From NCBI GenBank assembly GCA_016706275.1, contig JADJJY010000001.1:1364001-1428000 (forward strand): 64,000 nucleotides of DNA. The letters run 5' to 3'. This DNA is from Chloracidobacterium sp. (GTDB lineage: Bacteria; Acidobacteriota; Blastocatellia; Pyrinomonadales; Pyrinomonadaceae). The notes beneath the pieces were generated by a model that saw only the letters and a list, made by a program, of their open reading frames with translations, searched no databases and was not told where the DNA came from. Positions 44,295-53,017 of this stretch are shown one piece after another. Every line of letters starts with the position of its first letter. Position 1 is the first letter of the stretch. The position numbers were made by a program, and so were the translations under genes.

Positions 44295-44939
44295 CTATTT
44301 TACCGCTTTCATCGAATAAAGTATTGCGGTGAAATCGTCCGTGTGCTTGTTAAAGTTCGTGCCCTTCGTCGAGGTCATTACATTTAACTGCTGTGTCTGG
44401 CCAAGGTATTTACGATACGCGATCCATTGGTGGCGTCGCGGATCGTCCTTGCCCTCGGGCGGTGCTTCGGTAAATTCGACACCTTGGATGCCGTCGATCT
44501 CGACCATCTTGACCGATTCGTATTTACCGTTCTTTAGCTGCTGCATCGCCTGATCGTAGTAGGCCTTGAGGCTGACATCCGCAGGGAAATTATCTCCAAG
44601 CACCGAAATATTTACGAGTAAAAACGCATTGTCCGGCGAGCTGTAGTTAAAGCTCTCCTTCTTTACATCCATCTTTTTCCAACCCGACGGCAGTTTCCAC
44701 GCGAGTCCCTGATCGTCCCATTTCGTCTCGGTGCCGCCGTCGATGATCGCCTGCTGAGCGGCATTTGGCTTTGCCTTTTCGGCGGTTGACGAAGATGACG
44801 AGGTCGATGACGAGTTCGAGCCTGTCGTCGTCGTATTGGTATTGCTGCCGCCCGAGCCGGTCAGGCCTTTTAGTTTGTCGCCCAGCCCGCAAAATGTCAG
44901 GGCAAATGTGATCATTCCCAATGTAAGTATCGATTTCAT
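44295..44939 (-). CDS. Putative lipoprotein with Ser/Thr-rich linker, function unknown
   Basis: This 214-residue protein has a signal peptide (LTLGMITFALTFCG) ending at a Cys. A Gly/Asn/Thr/Ser-rich linker (about 30-52) follows, then a compact domain beginning KWDDQGLAWKLPSGWKKMDV and including YYDQAMQQLKNGKYESVKMV and IDGIQGVEFTEAPPEGKDD, which resembles PsbP/DUF1795-type small beta domains. It is probably attached to a membrane and exposed to the periplasm. The family is uncertain. Confidence 0.72.
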   Translation of the reverse strand: MKSILTLGMITFALTFCGLGDKLKGLTGSGGSNTNTTTTGSNSSSTSSSSSTAEKAKPNAAQQAIIDGGTETKWDDQGLAWKLPSGWKKMDVKKESFNYSSPDNAFLLVNISVLGDNFPADVSLKAYYDQAMQQLKNGKYESVKMVEIDGIQGVEFTEAPPEGKDDPRRHQWIAYRKYLGQTQQLNVMTSTKGTNFNKHTDDFTAILYSMKAVK

Positions 44940-45000
44940 AACAAAGCCTCCGGTAAGTGAACAGAAATAAAAGCTACGGTGTCAGCCCGCTATTCTTGAA

Positions 45001-45266
45001 TCGGCGGAGCCGACGTCATAATTGTAGCCCACATCGCAAGATGTGGGTAGTAAATCAACAAAGGTTAGAGCCTTTAGAAACGGCAGCAGAGCCGCGGATC
45101 CTTTTGGCTACCGATAGGAAAAGTGAGACTTTTCCGCAAATAAAGCGGCAAGCCGCAAATTCTGGTCCACCTGGTCCGGACCAAATGTACCATTTTTTTG
45201 GATATGAGCCCGCATGGAGTAAGGACATAACCAAGTTGCGCCTAACGCCCTTAGGTCGTGCGGGCT
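45001..45266. repeat. Cluster of short palindromes in a 434-bp non-coding gap (44940-45373)
   Basis: Several hairpins are visible in series: TCGGC..GCCGA (45001-45013), CCCACATC-GCAA-GATGTGGG (45028-45047), ggaaaagt..acttttcc (about 45117-45135), GCGGC-AA-GCCGC, the palindrome TGGTCCGGACCA, and a long pair AGCCCGCA / TGCGGGCT (45207-45214 with 45259-45266). No convincing gene lies here. A ribosome-binding AAGGAG follows for the next gene. The block resembles REP-type dispersed palindromes; its function is unknown. Confidence 0.6.
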
Positions 45267-45373
45267 AGCTCTAAACCTTTTTCTGCAAGAACCCTTCGAC
45301 AGCTCCGTTCCAAATACATAAGGCGACGCTCTCCCGAGCACAATTTAAGTATTTTTTTCTAAGGAGTTGTTAT

Positions 45374-46381
45374 ATGAATACAAGACTAAAGATCGGCATT
45401 TTGTCGATAATTGCATTGATCTCGGGTGTGGCTTCGACAGCGACGGCACAGAGCAGTGGCTACAAGATCTCGGCACCATACACTTACAAAAATCTCACCA
45501 TTTTTCTCATCCACGGCAAGGACGAATCGAAAAAGACCAACATGATGACGCTGCAAGAGGCGATGGAGCGAAAGCTGTTTCGCGTCTATGAGACGTCGGA
45601 GGTCAATGAGCTGGAGGTCGAGAATCTGTCAAAAGAGCAGGACGTGTTTATCCAGTCCGGCGACATCGTCAAGGGCGGCAAACAGGACCGCGTGCTGGCC
45701 GTCAGCATCATCATCCCGGCGAGGTCGGGGCGTGTAAAGATCGAGGCGTTTTGCGTCGAATCGGGGCGTTGGGAAAAACGCGGCAATGAAGAGTCGAAGC
45801 AATTCACTAGCTCGAACGACCGTATCGTCACGCGTGATCTAAAGATCGCGGCAAACGCGTCGCGTTCGCAAACCGAGGTCTGGAGCAAGGTGTCGGAGGC
45901 ACAGGCAAGCCTTGGGCAGAATGTCGGCGGGACAGTAAACTCAGGCGACTCGGCTTCGAGTCTGCAACTGAGCCTAGAGAATAGAAAGGTCGTCGCCAGT
46001 GTCGATGAGTACATTAAGAAACTCAGCAGCATCATCGACGGCAAATCGGACGTGATCGGCTATGCGTTCGCGATCAACGGCCAGATAAACAGTGCGGATA
46101 TTTTTGTATCGAACTCGCTGTTCAAAAAGCTTTGGTCGAAGAATCTGAAGGCGACGGCTACCGAAGCGGTTGCCGCCCAACGCGGCGTGCGGCTTGCCGA
46201 CGAGGTCAAAGCGGATGCGGTGAAAGGGTTTATCACCGATTCCGACAAAGCAAAACCAACCGAACGTGCGACCGGCGGAGCACGCCTCGTCAAACGCGAG
46301 GACAAGGACAATGTGATGATCGAGGCGATGGACGATAAATCAAAGGTCGTCGTTCACAAGACCTACGTCAAGAAAAACTAA
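45374..46381 (+). CDS. Secreted ARPP-1-domain-like protein
   Basis: This 335-residue protein has a signal peptide (ILSIIALISGVASTATAQ). The mature sequence has the ARPP-1-like blocks SAPYTYKNLTIFLIHGKDE, MTLQEAMERKLFRVYETSEV, then NELEVENLSKEQDVFIQSGD and IVKGGKQDRVLA, followed by IPARSGRVKIEAFCVESGRW. The C-terminal third is a Lys-rich extension. ARPP-1 proteins occur as secreted or cytoplasmic domains of unknown role. Start choice: ATG preceded by AAGGAG at 7-8 nt. Confidence 0.72.
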   Translation: MNTRLKIGILSIIALISGVASTATAQSSGYKISAPYTYKNLTIFLIHGKDESKKTNMMTLQEAMERKLFRVYETSEVNELEVENLSKEQDVFIQSGDIVKGGKQDRVLAVSIIIPARSGRVKIEAFCVESGRWEKRGNEESKQFTSSNDRIVTRDLKIAANASRSQTEVWSKVSEAQASLGQNVGGTVNSGDSASSLQLSLENRKVVASVDEYIKKLSSIIDGKSDVIGYAFAINGQINSADIFVSNSLFKKLWSKNLKATATEAVAAQRGVRLADEVKADAVKGFITDSDKAKPTERATGGARLVKREDKDNVMIEAMDDKSKVVVHKTYVKKN

Positions 46382-46393
46382 GGTTTGACCATC

Positions 46394-46479
46394 GGGCGGT
46401 AACGCCCAAAGGTCGAAACGCAGCCCTCGTCCAAACGTGTGCGGCAACGTCGCTGTACCTCACACGCAAAAACGAGGGC
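46394..46479. terminator. Two hairpins between convergent ARPP-1-like gene and uvrC
   Basis: GGGCG-GTAA-CGCCC (46394-46407) and a nested pair GCCCTCGT / ACGAGGGC (46423-46430 with 46472-46479) enclosing CGTGTG / CACACG. Position between convergent ends suggests a bidirectional terminator; T-runs are short. Confidence 0.6.
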
Positions 46480-46484
46480 CGCTT

Positions 46485-48338
46485 TCATTCATTCGTTGAC
46501 GAGTCGCCGGCGATCTCACGCTGATTTTTGAAATGTGTGAAGATCTCGATCGCGGTCTTTGCTCCGACAAAAGGTTTGAGTTCGACGGCCTCGGCTTTGG
46601 CGATGCGTTCGATCGAGCCAAATTCGCGCAGCAGTTTCATTTTTCGTTTGTCGCCCACGCCGGGGATCTCGGAGAGTTCGGATGAGAAATCGCGTTTCTC
46701 GCGGCGTTTGCGGTGAAACTCGATTGCGGTTTTGTGCGTCTCTTCGCGGATCTGCAATATCAGACGAAACGCGAGGGAGTTGCGGTCAAACGGTATTGGC
46801 CGGTCTTCGCGTCCGTGGATCAGAAGGTGCGAGATCTGGTTGTGCTGTTTTGGCGGTTTGACGAGCCCGACGAGCATTATTTGCTCCAAATCAAGGGCTT
46901 GCATTGCGGCAGCGGCAGCCGAAAGCTGGCCCTTGCCGCCGTCAATAAATATGAGTTCGGGCAGCGGCTTTTCCTCTTCTTTCTGGCGACGATAGCGGCG
47001 AAAAACAGCCTCATGCATTGAGGCAAAATCGTTCGCCCCTTCGACAGTTTTGATAATGAAACGGCGATAGTTGACCCGGGCAGGTTTGCCGTTCTCAAAA
47101 GCGACGATGCCCGCCACATTCTCCGAGCCGGAGATGTTTGAAATGTCGAAAGACTCGATCCGCTCCGGGAAATATGAGAGTTCGAGTAGCTCCTGCAGTT
47201 CTTCGAGCACTTTCTGCGAATCGGGTTTGAGCACGCGGAATCGCTGTTCGAACGCTATCTTCGCATTTGTCTCGACTAGAGTAACGAGATGCCGGTTCTT
47301 GCCGCGTTTGGGGTCGAGTATCTTTACTTTGCGGCCGCGGCGTTCGGACAGGAGTTGTTCGAGGATCACACGGTCGTCAAAATCCTGCGGCACGTGGATC
47401 TCAAGCGGGACATAGTCGGTCGAGTAATACTGGATCAGGACTTCGCGCAAGAATTCGAACGAATTGAACGAATCATCCTCGGGCAGATCTTCCCAAAAGA
47501 ATTCACGGCGGCCGACGATACGCCCCTCTCGCATGGTAAATAGCTGCAACGCAAGCCGCTGCTTTTCGCGGTAAAAGCCTATGATATCGACATCGCGGTC
47601 GGCGGTCGTCGCCATTTTTTGTGTTTCGCTCAGTGCGAGAACTGTGTGGTGCAGATCGCGGTATTTTGCCGCCAGCTCGTATTTGCTTTCTTCAGCGTAT
47701 TGCCACATCCGCGCCTCTAGCGTTTTCGCCAACTCTTTGTTTTTGCCCTCGAGCAGGATCTTGACGTCGGCGGCCGCCTCTTTGTATTCCTCCTGCGAGC
47801 AGAGCCCTTTGACGCATGGGCCGAGACAGCGTTTTAGATGATACTCGAGACACGGACGCGGCAATTTGCCGGTGATCTCGATCTCGCACGTGCGCAGTTG
47901 GAATGCTCGATTTACAAGATTTAGGGTCTTACGAGCAAGCGTTGCTGGGAGAAACGGCCCGTAATAACTCGACCCGTCGCGGACGATACGGCGGGTGACA
48001 ACGACCTTTGGAAAAGGCTCGTTTGTCAGTTTTAGATGCGGGTAAGATTTGTCGTCTTTGAGCAGGACGTTGAATCGCGGCTTGTGCTTTTTTATCAGAT
48101 TAGACTCAAGCACAAGGGCCTCAACCTCATTATCGACAACAATAAACTCAAAATCGGCGATAAATCGCACAAGCCGCTGCGTCTTCGGATCCATGTTGCG
48201 GCTCGACTGAAAATACTGCCGCACACGGCTCCGCAGATTCTTAGCCTTGCCGACATAGATGATCTTGCCGGCATCGTTTTTATGGATATAGATACCCGAT
48301 GCGGTCGGCAGATCTTTGAGTTTGTCGGCAATGGTCAC
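46485..48338 (-). CDS. uvrC: UvrABC nucleotide excision repair subunit UvrC
   Basis: This 617-residue endonuclease makes the 3' and 5' incisions at UvrAB-marked lesions. The N-terminal GIY-YIG domain (ASGIYIHKNDAGKIIYVGKA) is followed by a Cys-rich HLKRCLGPCVKGLCSQEEY region, the UvrB-binding motif (CKYFAEESKY-like YAEESKYELAAKYRD), the RNase H-like nuclease domain (ESFDISNISGSENVAG and LIFIDGGKGQLSAA) and a C-terminal (HhH)2 segment (IPGVGDKRKMKLLREFGSI). All catalytic domains look complete. Confidence 0.96.
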   Translation of the reverse strand: MTIADKLKDLPTASGIYIHKNDAGKIIYVGKAKNLRSRVRQYFQSSRNMDPKTQRLVRFIADFEFIVVDNEVEALVLESNLIKKHKPRFNVLLKDDKSYPHLKLTNEPFPKVVVTRRIVRDGSSYYGPFLPATLARKTLNLVNRAFQLRTCEIEITGKLPRPCLEYHLKRCLGPCVKGLCSQEEYKEAAADVKILLEGKNKELAKTLEARMWQYAEESKYELAAKYRDLHHTVLALSETQKMATTADRDVDIIGFYREKQRLALQLFTMREGRIVGRREFFWEDLPEDDSFNSFEFLREVLIQYYSTDYVPLEIHVPQDFDDRVILEQLLSERRGRKVKILDPKRGKNRHLVTLVETNAKIAFEQRFRVLKPDSQKVLEELQELLELSYFPERIESFDISNISGSENVAGIVAFENGKPARVNYRRFIIKTVEGANDFASMHEAVFRRYRRQKEEEKPLPELIFIDGGKGQLSAAAAAMQALDLEQIMLVGLVKPPKQHNQISHLLIHGREDRPIPFDRNSLAFRLILQIREETHKTAIEFHRKRREKRDFSSELSEIPGVGDKRKMKLLREFGSIERIAKAEAVELKPFVGAKTAIEIFTHFKNQREIAGDSSTNE

Positions 48339-48365
48339 ATTGATATATTAGCTTGAAGCAGGGGG

Positions 48366-48499
48366 AATTCACCACAAAGACACGGAGAACACTAAGAAAG
48401 AAATTTAACCGCAGATGAACGCGGATGGACACAGATAAGAACGGGGGGTATTCAAATTCTCGTTGCCCACTCTGCGTCCGCTACGTCTCTGTGGTAAAT
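48366..48499. repeat. Inverted heptad element between uvrC and the Sua5-type gene
   Basis: Arms 48366-48397 and 48470-48499 (accacaaagacacggag against cgtctctgtggt) flank a perfect heptad run at about 48408-48439: ccgcaga, tgaacgc, ggatgga, cacagat. The gap is divergent, so the element lies in the promoter region of both genes. Confidence 0.8.
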
Positions 48500-48511
48500 T
48501 TCCTCTTTGCG

Positions 48512-49456
48512 ATGAAGACTGTTTTGACGACATCACCAGACGAAGCTGCCGCGATCATCAAACGTGGCGGCGTTGTCGCGTTTCCGACCGAGACGGTCTA
48601 CGGGCTCGGAGCGAATATTTTTGATGAAAAGGCCGTCGCCAAGATATTTGAGGCAAAACGGCGTCCGGCTGACAATCCGCTGATCGCACATATTTCTGAT
48701 ATCAGTAAGATCCGGACATTGGCCACAGAGGTCACAGAGAACGCTGAGAAATTCATTCAGAGTTTTTTCCCGGGGCCATTAACGATCGTGTTGGCAAAAT
48801 CTGATGCCGTGCCTTATATTGCTACCGCCGGATTGGATACAATTGGTGTGAGAATGCCGCGATTCAAACTCGCTCGTCGCTTTATAGCGGCGTGCGGCGT
48901 TCCTGTCGTTGCGCCGTCGGCTAATCTTTCAGGACGCCCAAGCCCGACGACGTGGCAAGCTGTTGCTGAGGATCTTGACGGTCGCATCGATTGTATTTTG
49001 CAAGGTGACCCGACTGAGATCGGACTGGAATCGACGGTCGTGGATTGCACTGGGGGAACCCCGCTGTTGTTGCGGCAAGGTGCTATTTCGCTCACTCAGT
49101 TGCAAGAGGTCGTTCCCGCAACTAAAAGCTATGTGCCAAACTCGGGCGAGCAACCTAAAAGCCCGGGACTGAGGCATAAACACTATTCGCCAACGGCCAA
49201 GGTTGTGATCTTGGATGACAAATGTGAAATTTCGAATTTAGAAGTGCGTTCTGCGTACATTGGCGTAAACGAAAGGGGAGAGCAATTTCAAATTACGCGA
49301 ATTTGTCGATCAGCCAAAGAATATGCGAGCGCCGTTTTTGAATTTTTTCGTGAGTGTGACCGACGGGGAATCAAAACGATCTATTGCGAAACGGTCGATG
49401 AGACGGGCATAGGCTCGGCACTAATGGACCGGTTACGCCGTGCGGTCGAAAGTTGA
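48512..49456 (+). CDS. L-threonylcarbamoyladenylate synthase (Sua5/YwlC type)
   Basis: This 314-residue enzyme makes threonylcarbamoyl-AMP for tRNA t6A modification. The YrdC domain has GGVVAFPTETVYGLGANIFDE-type core, KRRPADNPLIAHIS, PGPLTIVL and APSANLSGRPSPTTW. The C-terminal Sua5 domain is linked by SPGLRHKHYSPTAKVV. ATG 48512 was chosen over an upstream in-frame ATG (48425), whose first 29 codons lie within a heptad element and look non-functional. Confidence 0.92.
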   Translation: MKTVLTTSPDEAAAIIKRGGVVAFPTETVYGLGANIFDEKAVAKIFEAKRRPADNPLIAHISDISKIRTLATEVTENAEKFIQSFFPGPLTIVLAKSDAVPYIATAGLDTIGVRMPRFKLARRFIAACGVPVVAPSANLSGRPSPTTWQAVAEDLDGRIDCILQGDPTEIGLESTVVDCTGGTPLLLRQGAISLTQLQEVVPATKSYVPNSGEQPKSPGLRHKHYSPTAKVVILDDKCEISNLEVRSAYIGVNERGEQFQITRICRSAKEYASAVFEFFRECDRRGIKTIYCETVDETGIGSALMDRLRRAVES

Positions 49457-49459
49457 TAG

Positions 49460-51013
49460 TTATTTCAGTTTGACCGCAACAATAGCAAGCTCGCCATTAT
49501 TTTGCAGCACTTCTGAAGTCAGTAGAGTGCTATCGGTCAATTGTTTCTGATATTCGAGCGGCACTAGAACCAGAGCCGTTTTCGCATTTGTTCGCTGCAT
49601 TTCGGACACGACCTCAGACGGGTTGTAGAGTTTTTTAAGCTTTCCGTCCGGTTCCCGGAGCAGGCGACCGGCAGCGTAGAATTCGGTGCTGTGCGAGATG
49701 GTGTGTAGTGTAAATACTCGCTCGGTCGTTAGCCCTCGGGCGTTAGCGGCCTCAAAAAGCCCCTTGACCGTTTCCGAACTCGAAAATCGAGGAACCACGA
49801 AAGCAGCTAGAGCAAAGGTCGCGATAAAAACCAAGGCTGCACCGGATAACACAGCCGTCTTCCAACGATCGCTTTGCTCTACTAACCTATAAATATAGCT
49901 TGAGGTCAGAATAACCGCTGCCGGCACCGCAGGGAGGATATAGCCCGGCAATTTCGATCCCGAAAGAGAAAAGAAAACAAGCGGAACTAAGAGCCAGGCA
50001 ATTGAGAAAAGTATCAGAGGCGAAGCGGAGACCAGGGGCGACATCTGATCTCTCTGCGTCACTGCGTCTCTGCGGGGAAATATTCCTCTAACAAAATTCC
50101 ATATGGCGGCAAAAAAGAACGGCAGCCATGGCAGTGTCATAAGCGGCAGAACCCAGATAAAGAAATAAAATGGCTGTGGATGTTGGTATTTATTCGATGT
50201 AAACCGCTGAAAATGATGCTGGATAAAAAATTCATCAACGAACGGCCAACCGTTTCGCGAGATGACCGGCACATACCAGATCGACGCGACCGCGACGGCT
50301 ATCACCGTACCCCAAAATAGGCTCAATACGAAGATCTTTGACGGCATTTTCCACGCAAGAATGTGGTAAAACGCGACGATGGCAATTGGAAAGATTATTC
50401 CGATCAGCCCTTTTGCGAGCAGCGAAACACCGATAAAAAAATAAAACGAAAGTAGCGGCAAATGATACTTCTTAAATGATCTGTCCTTTGCTTGGTCAAA
50501 GATAAAAAAACCGACTAGTGCAGCGGTCATCGGAAATGTGACGATAATGTCAAAACTCGCACCGTGAGCAAAGATCAGTATCCCGAGCGTTGATGCGGCG
50601 ATGAGAGCTAGCCAGTTGGCGAAATCGGTCTTTGGGCTTTGGTCTTCGGTTTTGGAATCAGAATCGATGTTACGTCCCAATATCCAAAGACTTGCCACAG
50701 TACCAAGCCCACACAACGCCGGGCCTAGGCGGGCGGCAAATTCGCTGACGCCGAATATGTTGTAAGACGCGATCTCAAACCAATAGAGCAATGCCGGTTT
50801 TTCGAACCAGTTAAATCCGCCGAGCGTCGGCGTTACCCAATCACCACGCTCGAACATCTCGCGGGCCACTTGTGCGTATCGCGGTTCGTCGGGGCCGAGA
50901 AATGGCAGATTGAGGCCGACGAAATACGCTACAACGGCTAAAACGGCGAGAGAAACCCAAACATATCTGGGTACTTCAAATGATGGCTCTGTCTCGGTCT
51001 TTGTATTTTCCAC
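49460..51013 (-). CDS. GT39/ArnT-like membrane glycosyltransferase
   Basis: This 517-residue inner-membrane protein has an N-terminal hydrophobic helix and the periplasmic acidic loop LNLPFLGPDEPRYAQVAREM (family DE motif), followed by KPALLYWFEIASYNIFGVSEFAARLG and about ten further helices. Family members transfer sugars from polyprenyl phosphate to lipid A or proteins on the periplasmic face. A loop at about residue 313-325 (RRDAVTQRDQM) is encoded by heptad-periodic DNA. The C-terminal domain is soluble. Confidence 0.87.
   Translation of the reverse strand: MENTKTETEPSFEVPRYVWVSLAVLAVVAYFVGLNLPFLGPDEPRYAQVAREMFERGDWVTPTLGGFNWFEKPALLYWFEIASYNIFGVSEFAARLGPALCGLGTVASLWILGRNIDSDSKTEDQSPKTDFANWLALIAASTLGILIFAHGASFDIIVTFPMTAALVGFFIFDQAKDRSFKKYHLPLLSFYFFIGVSLLAKGLIGIIFPIAIVAFYHILAWKMPSKIFVLSLFWGTVIAVAVASIWYVPVISRNGWPFVDEFFIQHHFQRFTSNKYQHPQPFYFFIWVLPLMTLPWLPFFFAAIWNFVRGIFPRRDAVTQRDQMSPLVSASPLILFSIAWLLVPLVFFSLSGSKLPGYILPAVPAAVILTSSYIYRLVEQSDRWKTAVLSGAALVFIATFALAAFVVPRFSSSETVKGLFEAANARGLTTERVFTLHTISHSTEFYAAGRLLREPDGKLKKLYNPSEVVSEMQRTNAKTALVLVPLEYQKQLTDSTLLTSEVLQNNGELAIVAVKLK
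50046..50076. repeat. Heptad array inside the GT39-like gene
   Basis: On the minus strand the units are cgcagag, acgcagt, gacgcag, agagatc. It is translated as RRDAVTQRDQM, a polar stretch between hydrophobic helices. The unit matches the ctctgcgtc heptads of the element at 48366-48499. Confidence 0.7.
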
Positions 51014-51065
51014 GTTCTTAATCGAGAATGTAAAGTATTGCTGAAAAACGGCTTGTTTTCAAATT

Positions 51066-52040
51066 ATGGGCGAGAATGGAAAAATAAGGGTAGCGGCGAT
51101 CGGTGTCGGCAGCTTGGGACGGCATCATGCCCGTAACTATGCAGAACTTGCCGCCGAGGGTCGCGTTGATCTGATAGGTGTCTGTGATTCGAGAGCGGAA
51201 ACGGCGGCACAGATCGGCTCTAGCCATGGTTGCGATCAATTTACCGACTGGCATGATCTGCTTGGCAAAGTGGATGCTGTTTCGATAGCGACGCCGACCG
51301 AGACACATTGCGAGATCGCATGTGCTTTTCTAGAAAGTGGCGTCAATGTCCTTGTCGAAAAACCGATCGCACTCACGCTTGACGAGGCCGATAAGATGAT
51401 CGCCGCCGCTGAACGATCAGGAGCAACGCTGATGGTCGGCCAACTTGAGCGTTACAATCCGGCGATGGTCGCTCTGCGTCCGCACGTCACGCGGCCGCTT
51501 TATTTTGAGATCCACCGCGTCTCGCCATTTCCAAACCGCTCGCTCGACGTTGATGTCGTGCTCGACGTGATGATCCACGACCTCGACGCGATACAGTGGC
51601 TGGTCGGCGATTTAAAAGTTTCCGAGATAAGAGCAGTGGGAATTCCTGTTATTTCGGATAAGGTCGATGCAGCTAACGCCCGCATCGAATTTGAGAATGG
51701 AACGGTCGCCAACATCACCGCCTCGCGCATCGGTACTGAAAAGATCCGCAAAACACGCTTTTATCAAACCAATTCCTACGTTGTGCTGGACTACGCGAGC
51801 AAATTCGCGTCCGTGACTTCGCTAAACCCTGAGGCCGCACATCCGCTGGCTGGCATTTCGATCAACCGCTTAAAGATCAACGATATTGAGCCTCTGCGGG
51901 CCGAGATCACGGCGTTTCTGGATTGTCTCCAAAATAAAACGCCGCCGCCCATTTCCGGTGAGGATGGACGGCGTGCGTTGAGTTTAGCGGTCGGCGTGCT
52001 CGAAAAGATCGAAGCTCACCGTCTGCGGTTGGATGTTTAG
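51066..52040 (+). CDS. Gfo/Idh/MocA family oxidoreductase
   Basis: This 324-residue NAD(P)-dependent enzyme has the Rossmann motif AAIGVGSLGRHHARNYAEL at 9-27, the D-VSIATPTETH loop and the family-defining VLVEKPIALTLDEAD with the catalytic Lys. A C-terminal substrate domain contains VVLDVMIHDLDAIQWLVGD. It is likely to oxidise or reduce a sugar or UDP-sugar. The divergent neighbour is a membrane glycosyltransferase, which suits a surface-sugar role by inference. Confidence 0.9.
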   Translation: MGENGKIRVAAIGVGSLGRHHARNYAELAAEGRVDLIGVCDSRAETAAQIGSSHGCDQFTDWHDLLGKVDAVSIATPTETHCEIACAFLESGVNVLVEKPIALTLDEADKMIAAAERSGATLMVGQLERYNPAMVALRPHVTRPLYFEIHRVSPFPNRSLDVDVVLDVMIHDLDAIQWLVGDLKVSEIRAVGIPVISDKVDAANARIEFENGTVANITASRIGTEKIRKTRFYQTNSYVVLDYASKFASVTSLNPEAAHPLAGISINRLKINDIEPLRAEITAFLDCLQNKTPPPISGEDGRRALSLAVGVLEKIEAHRLRLDV

Positions 52041-52048
52041 GTGTAAAT

Positions 52049-53017
52049 CTAATCGATTGGTGGGTAAACGGCTACAATTTTCAGCTTACCTTTCTCCCTG
52101 ATCATATCAATAATAAAAAAAACATCATCGTTCTCCGGCCAAGCCGAAAACATTTTTGTGCCTTTTGGATAATTAAAGAACTGGGTGTTCTCGACTTCCT
52201 TGTTAATACGAAACTCTTTTGGGGCAACGTTGAATTGTACATTTGGCCTTTTTTGTTTTAATTCGGATCGGTATTTATTTTCGAGTTTGCGTAAAGCGGC
52301 ATTGATCTTTTCGTATTTAGATAAACGCTCTTCAATTAACCGGACAGATGTGCCTACTTTGGGGGGAGAGTTAGAATCATAGCTTGGGCCAAAAGGGTAT
52401 AGTGATAAAAGTTTGGTGTCATTTTTTAATTCTTGGCGGAGTGCCTCAAACAATTCCTTTTGCCCAGCTTTTCCATATTCTTCAAGAGTCTTTTTTTCAA
52501 TCAGAGCCAAATGATTGATTGATAAAAATGAAAGGAACATCGAGTCTATCGAAGTCGAATAGACCCGACGATAATCGATATCGTCCCCTTCGAACAAGAT
52601 AAAAGGACCATCGTTGTTCCAAAAATCTCGATCGCTACCGCCGCAGCTAGAGATTCCACAATACCTTACCCTCTTTGAAAAATCCTTAATGAAGAACTGG
52701 TCTATTAGTGGCTCGATACGGCGAGTTGTTAAATACTGGTTTACAAAGGCTGCCGCCAATATTTGAGCTTCGTTTTCCTCAGCAGGGGGCGGAGTCCGCT
52801 CATCTACTTGGGCAAAAGCAGAAAAGTGGAGATAGAAAACGGAGATCAGAATGAGAATGATCCTCTTCGTTAATATAAGTGGGGATTGTTTATAAGTGGG
52901 GATTGTTTGTATGGTGTGGCCCTCAAGGTTTTTTCTAGGGGCGGACGTGTGTCCGCCCTTTATGTCTACTAAGCTGCGGCTTCTTCGGCCTGCGGAGCGG
53001 CAATTGTTTTCATCCAT
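52049..53017 (-). CDS. Secreted hypothetical protein, 5' end uncertain
   Basis: This protein has up to 322 residues. A convincing signal peptide (RIILILISVFYLHFSAFAQ) begins only about residue 52, and the segment before it has unrelated composition and overlaps the previous gene. The only in-frame ATG/GTG/TTG is at 53017. A 17-bp perfect tandem duplication (52875-52908) lies just upstream of the signal; removing one copy would put a TTG codon in frame. So the start may be non-standard or the gene may be damaged. The mature part has the pattern AAFVNQYLTTRRIEPLIDQF and no recognised domain. Confidence 0.55.
   Translation of the reverse strand: MDENNCRSAGRRSRSLVDIKGGHTSAPRKNLEGHTIQTIPTYKQSPLILTKRIILILISVFYLHFSAFAQVDERTPPPAEENEAQILAAAFVNQYLTTRRIEPLIDQFFIKDFSKRVRYCGISSCGGSDRDFWNNDGPFILFEGDDIDYRRVYSTSIDSMFLSFLSINHLALIEKKTLEEYGKAGQKELFEALRQELKNDTKLLSLYPFGPSYDSNSPPKVGTSVRLIEERLSKYEKINAALRKLENKYRSELKQKRPNVQFNVAPKEFRINKEVENTQFFNYPKGTKMFSAWPENDDVFFIIDMIREKGKLKIVAVYPPID
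52875..52908. repeat. Perfect 17-bp tandem duplication (ataagtggggattgttt twice)
   Basis: The copies at 52875-52891 and 52892-52908 are identical and adjacent, in the 5' region of the secreted hypothetical gene. Since 17 is not a multiple of 3, the duplication shifts the reading frame of anything upstream of it. Confidence 0.9.
52939..52958. repeat. Palindrome GGGCGGAC-GTGT-GTCCGCCC
   Basis: An 8-bp perfect stem with a GTGT loop lies in the gap downstream of the 146-residue gene. The flanking T-run is on the wrong side for a minus-strand terminator, so it looks more like a REP-type palindrome. Confidence 0.6.

Noticed and set aside
45207..45266. tRNA-like or transposon-end structure
   Set aside because: There is no cloverleaf, anticodon arm, transposase gene or target-site duplication; only the outer stem is clear.
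44957..45268. 103-codon frame in the palindrome-rich gap
   Set aside because: It runs through several hairpins, has no homology-like pattern and no ribosome-binding site.
48366..48499. CRISPR array
   Set aside because: The repeat period is 7 nt with no 23-47 nt repeats, no unique spacers and no cas genes.
48716..48755. Heptad insertion inside the Sua5-type gene (ccacaga-ggtcaca-gagaacg-ctgagaa)
   Set aside because: The periodicity is weak and the protein length here is normal for the family, so an insertion is not supported.
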